A stretch of DNA of 64,000 nucleotides from Eutreptiella sp. 'Long Island Sound 2002'. Lineage: Eukaryota; Euglenozoa; Euglenophyceae; Eutreptiales; Eutreptiaceae. This document shows, in pieces, positions 43,243 through 54,071 of this stretch. Made by a program: the position numbers and the translations under genes. Every line of letters begins with the position of its first letter. Positions within the stretch are counted from its first letter, which is position 1. The DNA lies in NCBI GenBank assembly GCA_964036045.1, contig OZ038381.1, positions 117,139,790-117,203,789 on the forward strand, in the 5' to 3' direction. The notes under the pieces are model-generated. The model did no database searches. It saw nothing but the letters and a program-made list of their open reading frames with translations, and was not told the origin of the DNA.

Positions 43243-45897
43243 GCTACGCGAGAGCAGTTGGACGAGGTGGTGAGGCAAGTATATTTCGTGCTGTGCGTTC
43301 TAGCGGTGATCTAGGGAATCGTTCTAGTCTTGATCTAGGCAGCAGGATCGGCCGCTAGACTGTCGCTAGAACGCCGCTAGAACAGCTGCCTGGAACGCCG
43401 CTAGAACGCTCCTGTGCTACAGAACGCAGCGACCCAGTCGCTCATTGCGCACATCTTGGAGGCGGACAGGCGTGCAGCTTCGGCTGAGGAGGCGGAGCCG
43501 AAGGCCGAGCAGGCCCCGCACCCCAAAGCCCCCCTCGCCAAGCCCAAGCCCCAACCCCAAGCCCCACATCCACAGTCGCCACCCCCTCCCCCGTTGGTAG
43601 CCCGGAAGGGGGCGGCAACGTTGGAGGAACCGGCGGAGGTGGAGGTGGCGCGGGGAGAGCTCAAAGGGTTCTTGGATTCCCGCGCCGCCTCCAGGGCGGC
43701 CAAGACAAGGGCTAAGACGAAGGTCTCGGCCTGGGAGGCAAAATTGCGCAGCCTCGTGGAGGAGGGAGCGGAGGAGGAGAGGATCCTGTAGGGGGAGGCC
43801 AACCTTCGCAATGGGAAGGCGAAGGTGGCCGAGAAGCAGGCGGCGATCGAAGGGTTCCATCGGGCGGGAAAGCGGAGCGAGAGGGAGTTGGCGGCGGTGG
43901 CGGCGAGGGTGAAAGACGAGGAGGTGGACCAGGTGGTGGAGGTGGACGTGCATGGCGAGATGGAGGAGGCGAGCGTGCAGGAGGAGGGGGAGGAGACCAA
44001 GGTGGTGGAGGCGGCACCGGCGGGGGGGGGGGGGGCGAGCGACTGGCTCAGGGGGTTGATGGGGTCGAGGGCTGCGGGGGGCCTCCCGGACCTGCCATGG
44101 GATGGCAGTCCTGGCTGGCCCCCACCCCCCGAACCTGGACACCCCCCTCCTCGTCTCCCCGGAGAGTCCGGTATGGACTCTCCGGTTTTTGTTGGTGCGG
44201 GTGCACCACCGGCTGTTGGGGGCGGGGCGGTGGGTATGGGTGGACCGGGGGGGGGGGGGGGGTTGTCCACCTGGACAAGCCCCTGCGCCTGGGGGTGGTC
44301 AAGGGGTCGTGGGGGTGGCAACGTGAGTTGCCGGGGCAGGGGAATGAGCGGTGGGGGGAGGTGGGGACCCCCCCCGAAAGGGGGGTGAAGATGTTTGAGT
44401 TGGCGCAAACCAACATCTTCGGCCCCGAGCGGAAAAAGGGGGGGGGGGGGGGCACCCACTGGCGATTCGTCGCCCACTGCTGGCAGGGGCTGGGCTTGGG
44501 GGGGGTTGAGTGGGTGGGGAAAGCCTGGGTGTGGACGACGACCTGGTTGGCGGTGCTGGACTTTGGGGGTTTCAACCCCGAGGCGGCGAACCGGGGGGTG
44601 TATGCCGGGGTGGTGCACGGCATCGCCACCCGGCCCAAGCCCGCCGCAGCCCCCGCTGGCGGCCCCCCGTAGCCGCGCCCCCCCAACCCCGCGGAGGCCT
44701 TCGCCAAAGCACTGGGGGCCATCTCCCCCGCCTTGGACCGCCAAGGCACGGTATGTCGATTGCGTTCTAGCGGTGATCTAGCGAACCGTTCTAGCGCTGA
44801 TCTGGCCACCGCCGTGCCGCCGCCGATAGAATGTCGCTAGAACGCCGCTGGAATAGCTGTCTAGAACGCCGCTAAAACGCTCCTTCATTTTGTTTGTCTC
44901 TTCAGGTTGTCAGCGTGCAGACGTGTGGAGGCGACCCCCGCGGGGTGCGCGTGGAGTGGCGCGATGGTGGAGGGCGGACGCGCCTCGTGGGGGTCACCGA
45001 GTTGAGCCGGATGTTGGGGACGAACCCCAACATGGCCCTCTCGGTGCCGGAGTATTTGGGTAGGTGGGAATCGGGCAGGAGTGCGGGGGGCATGGACCCG
45101 TAGCGCAAGGGTTGGGCTAGCTTGCAGGACCGGGGGGGGGGATGACAGCAGCAGCAGCAGCAGCAGCATCAGTAGCAGCAGCACCAACAGCAGCACCAGC
45201 AGTGGGGGGAAGACACCCCCCACCAAGGCCCCCCAACCCCCCCCCAAGGCCCCCAAGAAAAAACCCGGCCCCCGCCACTTCGAGAGTAGCAAAGAAGAAG
45301 AGCCGCCGCCCCCCAAGCCCAAGCCCAAGGCCAAGCCGCAGGCCAAGGGCAAGGGCAAAGCCACCCCCCCCCAAAAACCCCAGCCCCCCCGTATGCACGA
45401 AAGGGGCCGGGACCCCTATGGGAATGTGCCTGGTGTGGGGGACACCCGGTATGTCCCTTGGGCGGAGGGGGACAATAAGCCAAGTGACGGTGTTGGGGGA
45501 TTGGGATCAGGAGTTGGACCCGGGGGAGTGGAGGGTGGTGTCGCACTAGTCGAATGGGGAGGGGGAGGGGGGAAGCAGGGGAAGAAAGGGAAGAAGAGGA
45601 AGCGGGAGAAAGATGGGGGCACCTTCCGGGTGGCGGGGGACCTCCTCTTCCTCACCCGGACCAGGCGGAGGCCCACCTCCGGGAGGCCTTGGAGGCCGGG
45701 GACGACAGGGACGACGGGCATGACGGGGATGACGAGGGGGACGAGGGTGGTGACAAGGGGGAGGGGGGTGACAAAGGGGGTGAGGCGGGGTGTGACAAGG
45801 GCGGTGAGAAGGAAGGGGACACGGGGGGTGGGGGTGAGAAGGGGGGTGCCGGGAGCAAGGATGAGCCCCGGCGACCCCCCACCACGCAAGAGGGGTA
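43243..45897 (+). CDS. Transposon B ORF2, multi-domain protein, three exons
   Basis: Short exon 1 ends VVRQ at 43278; the ATG of A is altered here. Exon 2 43423-44750: Ala/Pro/Lys-rich start, coiled coil with TAG (43789-43791), acidic Val/Glu part, G-run shift near 44025, then LLVSPESPVWTLRFLLVRV, VKMFELAQTNIFGPERKK, THWRFVAHCWQGLGLGGVEW, and TAG at 44670-44672 in frame before PAEAFAKALGAISPAL. Exon 3 44906 on: VRVEWRDGGGRTRLVGVTEL, TAG (45101-45103) where A has CAG, poly-Ser, KAPKKKPGP, RDPYGNVPGVGDTRYVPW, a GGTFRVAGDLLF segment, acidic tail to PPTTQEG-TAA (45895-45897). Order matches A and C. Unknown function; the coiled coil and repeated small globular blocks suggest a self-associating or DNA-bridging protein. 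Confidence 0.6.
43279..43422 (+). other. Intron 1 of transposon B ORF2
   Basis: GTATATTT to GTGCTACAG, 144 bp. Direct gttctagcggtgatctagg units on the 5' side and inverted cgctagaacgccgctagaac on the 3' side make a hairpin. Confidence 0.9.
44751..44905 (+). other. Intron 2 of transposon B ORF2
   Basis: GGCACG|GTATGTCG to TCTCTTCAG|GTTGTC, 155 bp, with the same gttctagcg / cgctagaacg hairpin. Equivalent to 34100-34241 in A. Confidence 0.92.
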
Positions 45898-46665
45898 ACC
45901 TGCGTGTCGCAACGCGTGAATGGGGGCCTGGGGGGGCAGGGGGGCTAATCGGGCTAACCGGGGTGATCGGGCTAACCCACCACCAAGTGACCCGGCGCCG
46001 GCCCGCCAAGTGACCTTCCGAGTGACCTATGGCGTGCTGTGGAGGACTAACCGGGCTACACGGGGGTGGTTGGGGGGGACCTGGCGCTCCGTGAGTCGGG
46101 TCCAGCATCGGGACCCTGTGATTGGCGACGGCTGGGCATGTTAGCCGGGGCAGCTTCTCTTTGAGGAGTGGCGGAGCATTCATATATATCGTTCTAGCGG
46201 CGTTCTAGCGAACTGTTCTAGCGGCGTTCTAGCGACGTTGTAGAACGCTCGCTAGAACGTTGCTAGAACGCCGCTAGAACGAAAAAATTTTGGACTCCAA
46301 ACGCACGTTAAAACAGTGAAATTGTGAAAAAAAGTATGGGCCCCCGAGTATGGATAGGAGGGTCCAAGTTAGACACCTCATCCCCCCCCCCTTCAGGGGG
46401 GGTATCCCCCTCTTTTTTCGTTCTAGCCGCTCTAGCCGGTTCTAGGCTAGAACGAGATTGGGCATTCTAGCGTGTACCAAGGGAACGGTGCCTAAGAGAT
46501 GTGGCGAGACCGAGGTGGTAAGCTTTTGTATATTGTGTGGCGGCATGGCAGGGCTACGATGTTGCAGAGAACACCGAGGAACCTATTATGTCCGCTATCT
46601 GTCTCACAACTTCTCAATGAAAAAAGACTATCATTGACCCTAGTGGTAGATAGCGTTTCTTCTCA

Positions 46666-46705
46666 AAGAAATGCTACTTGATAGTATTTCAGTATAGCAT
46701 TTCTT
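46666..46705. repeat. Hairpin aagaaatgcta / tagcatttctt
   Basis: Perfect 11-bp inverted arms around an 18-bp loop. Related in sequence to the hairpins at 47711-47738 and 47743-47776 on the other side of the PHD-like ORF. Confidence 0.85.
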
Positions 46706-46855
46706 GATTAGTGACGACATTTCTTCACCAAGAAACGGCACCTCATCCACTTTTAGTATACTAACAAAATGTGGAAGAAAGAAACATGCAGGTGTTGTAC
46801 CCCAAATCCTTGCGGCGTATCATCAAAAGGGTAAAAGAGTGAAACACAAGCAGCC

Positions 46856-47500
46856 ATGCTGCTAAGTAGGTACACCGTGGAGAATCCTAAAGACAAGAGG
46901 GAAATCAAAGCCGAGCCTTGCCCCAAACCACCAGCGAAAGCACAACCTTGTCAACCACCGGCAAAGCAAGCTTCCCCAATGAAAGTTGAACCTAGATGAC
47001 CACCGAATTTGTACCTCGAGAAGCAAGTGTAGTTACCATCTTTGATGAACATTTACTCAGCTCACACTCGGCTGATGTGTTAAATATTTCACTTGATTCA
47101 CCTTTTCATGATGAGGAGGATGATTATGAAGAGTTTCCTCCCACCCAATTGTCTGAAAGGGGGGATGTGTTTACTTCACTTGCAGAAGGCTACAATGCAT
47201 ACCGCGAAGTGGCTTTTGTTAGCCCCACCTAGGGAGCGGGGGTGCGGCCAATTAATGATGGACATGCCCCACCCCTTCACAGGTCCCAAGAACCAAAGGT
47301 AGCCGCATGTCAGCCAAAGGGTGAACCTGGTGTATGCTATATGTGTGATGAGCCAATCCCCGGAAAACCTGACACTATTGCTCTGAAAACCGGTGTCATG
47401 TGATGCCTGCAGAGCAACCTACCAACTTCGGTGTGCTAAGTTGGCTCAAGTTCCTGGGCATGGTTCATGGATTTGTGAAAATTGCGCCATGGTGCTGTAA
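46856..47500 (+). pseudogene. PHD-finger protein remnant
   Basis: ATG at 46856 opens a Pro/Lys/Gln-rich stretch (PKPPAKAQPCQPPAKQAS). A one-base shift near 46995 leads to an acidic segment (SPFHDEEDDYEEFPP). In-frame TAG at 47230-47232, then CYMCDEPIPGKPD, a shift near 47400, and CDACRATYQLRCAKL followed by SWICENCAMVL and TAA. The CxxC...CxxC...C...WxCxxC spacing is that of a PHD zinc finger, which usually binds histone H3 tails; the expected His of C4HC3 is Gln here (YQLRC). Two shifts make a functional product unlikely. Confidence 0.6.
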
Positions 47501-47710
47501 ATGTTCCTTTTTTGATTTAGGGGAATCACAACGGTAGACATGCTGCCCGCATTTATGCGGGGTACCATAGTCAACAAAGTGACGTTTCATAACTCATTTG
47601 AATTGTTGACCCCTCTTGATGCCACCCTGTTATGAATGTGGGGTTTACCATCCACAGTAAGTGATAATGTTTCTGCATTGAGAAATTGTGAGACTCACAT
47701 AGCGCATAGA

Positions 47711-47738
47711 AAGAAACGCCATCATGATGGCGTTTCTT
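47711..47738. repeat. Perfect 28-bp palindrome
   Basis: Half-site AAGAAACGCCATCA followed directly by its complement, with no spacer. Confidence 0.97.
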
Positions 47739-47742
47739 GGGG

Positions 47743-47776
47743 AAGAAATGATGGGGCCCCTACCCCACCATTTCTT
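47743..47776. repeat. Hairpin aagaaatgatgggg / ccccaccatttctt
   Basis: Arms match with one mismatch around a short GC loop, five bases from the perfect palindrome. Confidence 0.85.
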
Positions 47777-48489
47777 CTCCAAGTAACGCTATCATGTACC
47801 GTTTTTGTATAGAAAAGCTAGACTCGCAACATCTGGTAGATAAATTTGAGGCAACCAATCCCAACATCCAATACGAACCTGCAGCAGTGGTAGGCAAGAG
47901 TGTGTTGAATGGGGTTGTACATTAAACGATTTGGTGGGATGGTTTTGGGCCGGGGTCCGACACGAAGTTGCCAAAGGACTCAATGGAAGGAGTCGAGCAT
48001 CTCGTTGTGGAATTCGAAGAGAAATGATTCCTTTGGACAGCTACAACGGCACTGTTCCGTTGTGGTGAATACATGTTGTGCATATCCTGCATTTCAGCAC
48101 TGCTTTTGAGAAATTCAGCCCCCCCCCCCCCAAATCTTTAAAATTCAGCCCCGTGGCCCGCCTGTTAACATGTTTCAGCCCCTAGGTTTCGCGGTATTTT
48201 GGGCTGTATACCCGAGCGCCACACCTATACCGCCATGGAATTGGCAAGTAAGCTGCAATGATGTACCCGCTACCCACTGCCCTCTTTTCATGGGGTAATT
48301 ATTTTAACCCGCTAATATGCCTGGGGGGGGCGGGGGGCTAGAATGATTTAATTATGTAGGTAGACCAAGGTACGTGCACTGCTTGGGGTGGGTAGATGTA
48401 GCTTGCCGCCAAACACATGCAAGAACGCATGCTCTTAGATTATATGCACTTAAAAAACAAAATATTGATGTGCAAAACATCAGATGGGA

Positions 48490-49440
48490 GGTCAATCATC
48501 GTGCGTACAAGCAGCTAGTGCCATCGCACATAGTGCACTAATGGACGCAGAACAACGGAACTGTCAACAAACAATGTTTGAACCGTTGGAGAGTGATGGT
48601 GACAAAACAATATCACCACTAACTTCTGCTGTTGGCCGACGTTCCATGGGACTTACATCTAGGTGGAAATCGATTCAATACGACTATAAGATGAATGGTG
48701 CTGTGGACTTGTTGCACCCTCAGTTTTCCCTCTCCATCATTGAGCCCCTTGTTGACGTTGAATATTTGTGTGAGGTACAAATCGCTGCACCAAGGGTGCA
48801 TTGAACGACAATCGTTGCGTGCACAATAAAGCACTAGCACTACAGCTGTAACGACAGAGCCTTGACGAAGGGATGCCTTAGAATGTATCAAGAAACGGTA
48901 GCAAAGCCCCATACACACAAACACACACACACACACGCAACCACACACACACACACACACACACACACAGTGTAGCACTGTAAGCAGAAAAAGCTGACTC
49001 TCAATAGAGCACGAATCTCAGAGAGTAAAAGGAAATTGTTGCTCTCATGAATGTCTCGAAAATGAATGACTTCACCATCAGTTCACAAGGTTAGACAGGT
49101 CACTGCAACTCTGACGAACAACCGATATGGTGACGCACACATGAAAAACTATGATTTAGCGACGTCGTAGTTCGTTCGTGAAGAAATATGTAACCGCTTC
49201 TCTGCACAATGGCGAACAACATTTTCATGTGTTCGGCTGCATCAATGGTGGTCAATCACCTTACCTACACCAAATATCATTCTTGTGAACCATGAAACCA
49301 GATAGTGCAAGGGAGGAACTATTCCTATGACCGTCAAGCACAATTTCTCATGACCTTTGCACATGAGCACTTCAATCTAGGATTGCAATCCATACACTTA
49401 ATCGATCAAGGCATCGGAAAATGTTTTTGACAGACACACT
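48490..49440. repeat. Dispersed repeat, copies also at 56.4-59.3 kb
   Basis: 48510-48805 resembles the unit at 58785-59080 (shared cctcagttttccctctccat-type blocks and cgctgcaccaagggt). 48985-49430 is nearly the same as 56455-56880 (both contain gacttcaccatcagttcaca). Between them lies a CA-repeat. Confidence 0.85.
48912..48968. repeat. (CA)n microsatellite
   Basis: cacacacaaacacacacaca run, interrupted by cgcaacca. Similar CA tracts occur at 49618-49636, 49707-49738 and 56894-56962. Confidence 0.95.
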
Positions 49441-50294
49441 CTTGTAGTATACACTGCAGTACAATACAAACAGTGGGTGCACACTTGGAGTATTTGCCAG
49501 AGCAATCTTTAGATCTTGTCGCGCAAACTGTGGCACAAACTAGGATCACACACTAACACACCCAACACACAGCAACACACGGACAAGCCACATTCAGCGA
49601 CTGGTGCTCGGGGCTTGACACACACACACACATTTAGTGAAGGGAACAAGAACCAACAGATAACCAATGTGGATACAAATGCACCGGGAGGCACTGTGGG
49701 TACAACAACACACACACACAGACACACACACACACACACCAAACCCCTTGCAGTACCGCTGATGACAACGTCGTTTGGGTAGGGGATGGTCGACCATATA
49801 CTCAAGTAATTGCAAGTTGGAGCTTGGCAATTGAGTGTGTGGTGGTGGACATGAAACAAATGTAGCATCTCCGAAACGGCAACGCTTGGCTGCACGTTGG
49901 TGTCCTTTGCCTCCTGTAGGTGGATTGGGCAGTTGTGGTACCTTGTGTTCAGTGATACACGGGGATATGGCATAATGAGCCACAAGTTATAGGCAAACCA
50001 GCCAGGTATACCCCTCGTCTGTCGTTATCTCCATTAAAGGCAAAAGTCTTCCATATCAATTGACCCAAGCCATTACTGACGTCACTACCCGGGCAATTTT
50101 CGGTAACGGCGCCCATCCCTGGAAATGCCATTCACGAATCGTCAGTCGTGCTGCCTCAGTTGCCTGCTGCATTTTCAAAGGTCTTTTTTCGGTCTCCAAA
50201 TCCTCACACAACAACAACTTGTCACATAGTTTCTCCACCCTGCACAACAATGCTTTTGAGCGTTGAGTATTGAGGTTGCAGGGTTGAACGGGAC

Positions 50295-51606
50295 GTGAAA
50301 CGAATGTTCCTCAGCTTGGATAGGTCCACGCTTAGATCACTCTATACCAATTTTTTCGACCTTTGCACAAAAATGTATTTGTACCGTTGTGCCAAGAAAG
50401 ATGTATATATTTCTCTGGCCCGTTCTAACTCTACCTCCCAGCTGTATTGCATTGGGAAAAAGTCACCTAAAAGCTACTCCGCGTTCTCCAGTTGGGAATT
50501 GGTTGATCGCATCACTCCAGATGTTTATTTGAATGTCGTATTTCAAATTGGTTTCGATGTCTTTGGACAATATACCCGTGTTGCCAGCTGTGCTCAGATG
50601 TCCTCACAGAATGCGAATGTGATCCTCACGCATGCTGAAAAGCACGATTAACTCGGATGCCTGCCTACCTGAACATACGAAACTTTGTCGCTATGTTGAT
50701 AATGTTGTGGGACCGCTTCAAACACAACCTCCTGCCCCCTATGCAGCGGGTCAAACGGCTTCTCACGGAGATTTACCATGTTCCTTTGACCATCGAACAA
50801 TTGGGGATCCGCTTTGACACATTGCAACTCCAGATCTCTTGTGTAGGTCTGGAAATTCACTAGGGTATGAAAAACAAGGTTCTCCTCTCTTGCCTTACCC
50901 CACGTACCCCTGTGTCACGGGACCCTGATGTGCATTGTCTTCATGCAGCACGCATTGTACATGGCATGGCGCTGAATTTGGTCAACTTAGCGTCCAATAT
51001 GCACGCAGACACCCTGTGTTGTTCATCTCCAATTGTGCCGATATTTCGTGGGACTTCCTGCACAAAACATATCCGCTTTCTTGGTGGATGGCTGTGGTAC
51101 GTCGAGCTTACTCCTCTTATTCAGCTCTGCCATTGACTTGGAATCAATTTCTCGATTAATTGCTGTGGGTTGTGCCCTGTCCTCCACAATACTGTTTACT
51201 GCAATTTGTAAGTTTGCTGACAGCTGCCTCTCTCAAAGCCATTCCCTTCTTCTCCCTGGCCACGAACATACTACCACCACTGCTATCCCTTAAACACATG
51301 GAAATGCTCATTGAAAAAGCAGTACCTGTCACATACCTCCCACGTATGTTATGGTATTCAAGAAGATTTCCTCATATGCCGTTCTCTCATGTGTATCAAC
51401 TCTGCAGTGTTGCAAAATGCATCTTCATACATTTCTGTTTTCACGTGCCTCTCTCGCTCGTCACCCAACGATGTTCTGTTTTCTTGCCTCTGCCATGTTG
51501 CCACCAAATTGTGTCTTGCAGTGCCCTGTGGACATTTGGCAACATTCTATATGTGTGTTCTTCGTACGTAGCCCAACAAAACTGTGTAAGGGACTCACTC
51601 TCCTGA
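50295..51606 (+). pseudogene. Unidentified plus-strand ORFs in several frames
   Basis: Successive protein-like frames: 50295-50651 (SLDRSTLRSLYTNFFDLC, WELVDRITPDVYLNVVFQ), 50657-50863 (LWDRFKHNLLPPMQRVKRLL), across TAG to 50867-51136, then 50935-51159 (FISNCADISWDFLHKTY) across TAA to 51160-51606, ending TGA. No domain recognised. Frame changes suggest a decayed gene. The last 150 bp overlap the end of the minus-strand ORF 51461-52853, so one of the two is a shadow there. Confidence 0.35.
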
Positions 51607-52853
51607 TGAAAGTCCATAAGGGTATACGGGGGGGGGGGGTGTACAACGTACTATCTGTAACGTGCATCTGTTGTTGGGCCTCTTGCAAAAGTGTATTTTT
51701 GACTGTACATAAAGTATGCGGTGTAATGGGATGGGAAGGGACAGGCAACAGGGGCGTTTTGATGGGAATACGTTCAAGTGTTGGCACGTGAATGGACAAT
51801 GTGTTGCGCAGGCGTATAGGAGACAGGTAGTTGAGAATTTGTGGATACACTTGGACACACAAATTATAATGAAAAAACAGCACATTGCGGGCCCGGGTCG
51901 GAGAGCGCCACGTGAACAAATGGCGGTAGTTGATTACCTGTGTGAACACATGTAAGATTAGCTGGTAGTAGGTAACAATTGTGGCCACAACATAAAGCAA
52001 GGGGTACTTGTCTACACGCACCGGCAGGAGTTCAGGAAATGTGTGCTGGAATGACTTTAGTGTTGCGGTGCGTATACAAGACTGAGCCACCGGAAAGGAT
52101 TCCGGTGTGATCGTCAGGAGTGTATAAACTGTAGCAGCAAACTCTGTAAAGGGAAGGGGGGCAACGGCTGATTTTAGAGATTCTAAGTGTTCTGCAAGTC
52201 GTCGATGTGCTGCGAGAGATGATGGAATAATAGCGTGGTTGAGGGGTGCATGTAACAGTCGAGCATGGGGTGTTGGGTGCTGGGACGTTGCAACCTCAAG
52301 CCCTGTTGCTAGGAAGTTATCATCATGAGAATGGGCATTAACATGTGTCTGATAATCAGCAATTGACAGTTGCAATCGATCCTGGGTGAAAGCTATAGAC
52401 AATTTGTGTGGATGACAGAGTGGTACAGCCAGGACTTTGTACACATATTGTTTGAGTATTCGGAGTACAGCGGTAGCATGAATGAAGTCGGCGAACCATT
52501 TTTAAATATCTACCACATCCAGGGCAGTAAGGCAGGGGATACGTAGGAGCAGGAAATAAGGCATGTCGACATGGAAGTGTCGATTGATCAGGGGAAAAAA
52601 CAGTGTTTGCATCACATGGTACTTCGACGCTGGAACCACACCTTATGCTTGCAGCAGAATTTTTAGGGCATCCGCACCAGAAATAGTAAGGCGTCGTAGA
52701 GAGAGTTGGTGGTCCTAGAACTGGACATTCTACAAAGTACAATGACTGATTGTTTTTAACATTTTGTGATGTACAAGCCACCGGATAAAACCTTTGGACC
52801 TTTGTTTTGTGCATTGAGTGTTGGTGGGTTGTTGGCAATGGTTTGTTGTTCAA
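51461..52853 (-). pseudogene. Unidentified minus-strand gene, Cys-rich then long ORF
   Basis: Upstream frame 52853-52356, stop-free for 165 codons, is cysteine-rich: FWCGCPKN, YCPGCGRYLKMVRRLHSCYR. The paired CPxC/CxxC look like zinc ribbons. It ends in TGA and overlaps a second frame, 52444-51461, of 327 codons (CHPHKLSIAFTQDRLQLS, HARLLHAPLNHAIIP, ESFPVAQSCIRTATLKSFQ) ending TGA. The change of frame between them is best read as one indel. A segment HAPLNH recurs in the ORF at 53565-54071, so the region may contain duplicated pieces. Product unknown. Confidence 0.45.
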
Positions 52854-53564
52854 TTCGATGTGCTCCTAAGTGTGGCAATGTTTTGATGGGGATGGGCCCC
52901 ATAGTGTGCAACGTGCGGAAGTAAAGGGGCCCTTTGTAGGGGTAGGTATGCTAGAGTTTGGCGCATGTCATGGCTTGCAGCAATTCTTCTCGCCAACGAG
53001 CAACCATTGTTCGGGCTTTGGAAATGACACCCGTCTGTCCAGAACAAATGGGAGTGAGGAGTGGTGGGAAGGATGCATACAGCCACTCACCTGGTTGTTC
53101 CATACCTTTTAGTGTTGTCTAGTCAATTAGACATAGCAGTTTACGAATGTGAGCCACGAGCGCATAGGGAAGCAAAGGATTACATCGACGAACTGATCTC
53201 TGAATGGCAGTCCAAGCATTGGGACGATGAACATTCTCAAATGCATCTTGACGGATCAGGCTCAATGTTCCATGCATGCCAAAAAAATTGTTTGCCATCA
53301 CATGGAGGCACATACGCTGGTACACCCGAGGCAATATGCATATATGGTACTGGGGGGTAGGCTGGCATTTACACTGCAGGTATTTGTGGTATACAGATAG
53401 GGGTGGGCAGAGTGAAAAATCTATGTTAAATTTGTTTAGTTGGTAGAGCTAAAATAGCTGTAAAGTACAAGCTAGAACATTTCCCTGTGATGCTACAATG
53501 TCTGTTGTATCCGTTGGCGCCTGGCATATTCCCAACTTGTGCCTCAAAAAATATGCAAAACAGC

Positions 53565-54071
53565 TTACATATTCAACATCAACATGTGAACCCTCGTGGT
53601 TTTTTCATAATTCCGCTTGCATCCATTCTGTGGCCAATCAACACCTCCACTATTATGTAGGTATGGGCGGTAACATATGCAACTGACATACCGTTTCGTT
53701 TGTAGGAAGAACCACGGAGAAACATACCAATCCATGCTGTTAGCATCGGCTGCATGCTCATGCATGTATGGTAGAACGGAATGATGATTCAAGGGGGCAT
53801 GCATCTCCATATGAACCCCTAGGGTGATGTGAAGACTACGAGTGAGCACGTGAAGTGTTGCCATGCAACGCCAATGTGCATAGCGTGCTGTCGGTTTTAG
53901 TACATGTGCAACATAGTACAATGGATTCCAGAGCGAATTGGTAAGTTTCATGTACCCTTCGTGAACGAGGGTTAAGTGGCCGTTTGAATGGCGCGTGAAT
54001 TTCACGTGAATTTGACCCATTTTTCGCGTTCTTTTTTTTTTTTTTGAGGAAGAACTACATTTTGGCTGCAA
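53565..54071 (-). pseudogene. ORF related to 51461-52444
   Basis: 168 codons with MEMHAPLNHHSVLPYM resembling LLHAPLNHAIIP of the neighbouring gene, and YARWRC-like and WNPLYYVAHVLK blocks. Its 5' end runs into the inverted-repeat element starting at 53951. Confidence 0.35.

Larger units (their letters stand above)
41051..46483 (+). mobile_element. Transposon B, complete, CCCTTGGT family
   Basis: Left end CCCTTGGTACACGCTAGAAG; right end inverted, ending attctagcgtgtaccaaggg. AA on both sides (41049-41050, 46484-46485). Very similar to A throughout, including intron positions and lengths, with fewer lesions. Dense gttctagcggcgttctagcg palindromes at 46186-46282 precede the 3' TIR. Confidence 0.93.

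Noticed and set aside
52356-52853. A frame on the minus strand that reads well from 52849 into the 327-codon ORF if four TAR codons are Gln
   Set aside because: An overlapping frame is free of all three stops for 165 codons and has zinc-ribbon cysteines, so it is the likelier coding frame. The TAR sites were not used as code evidence.
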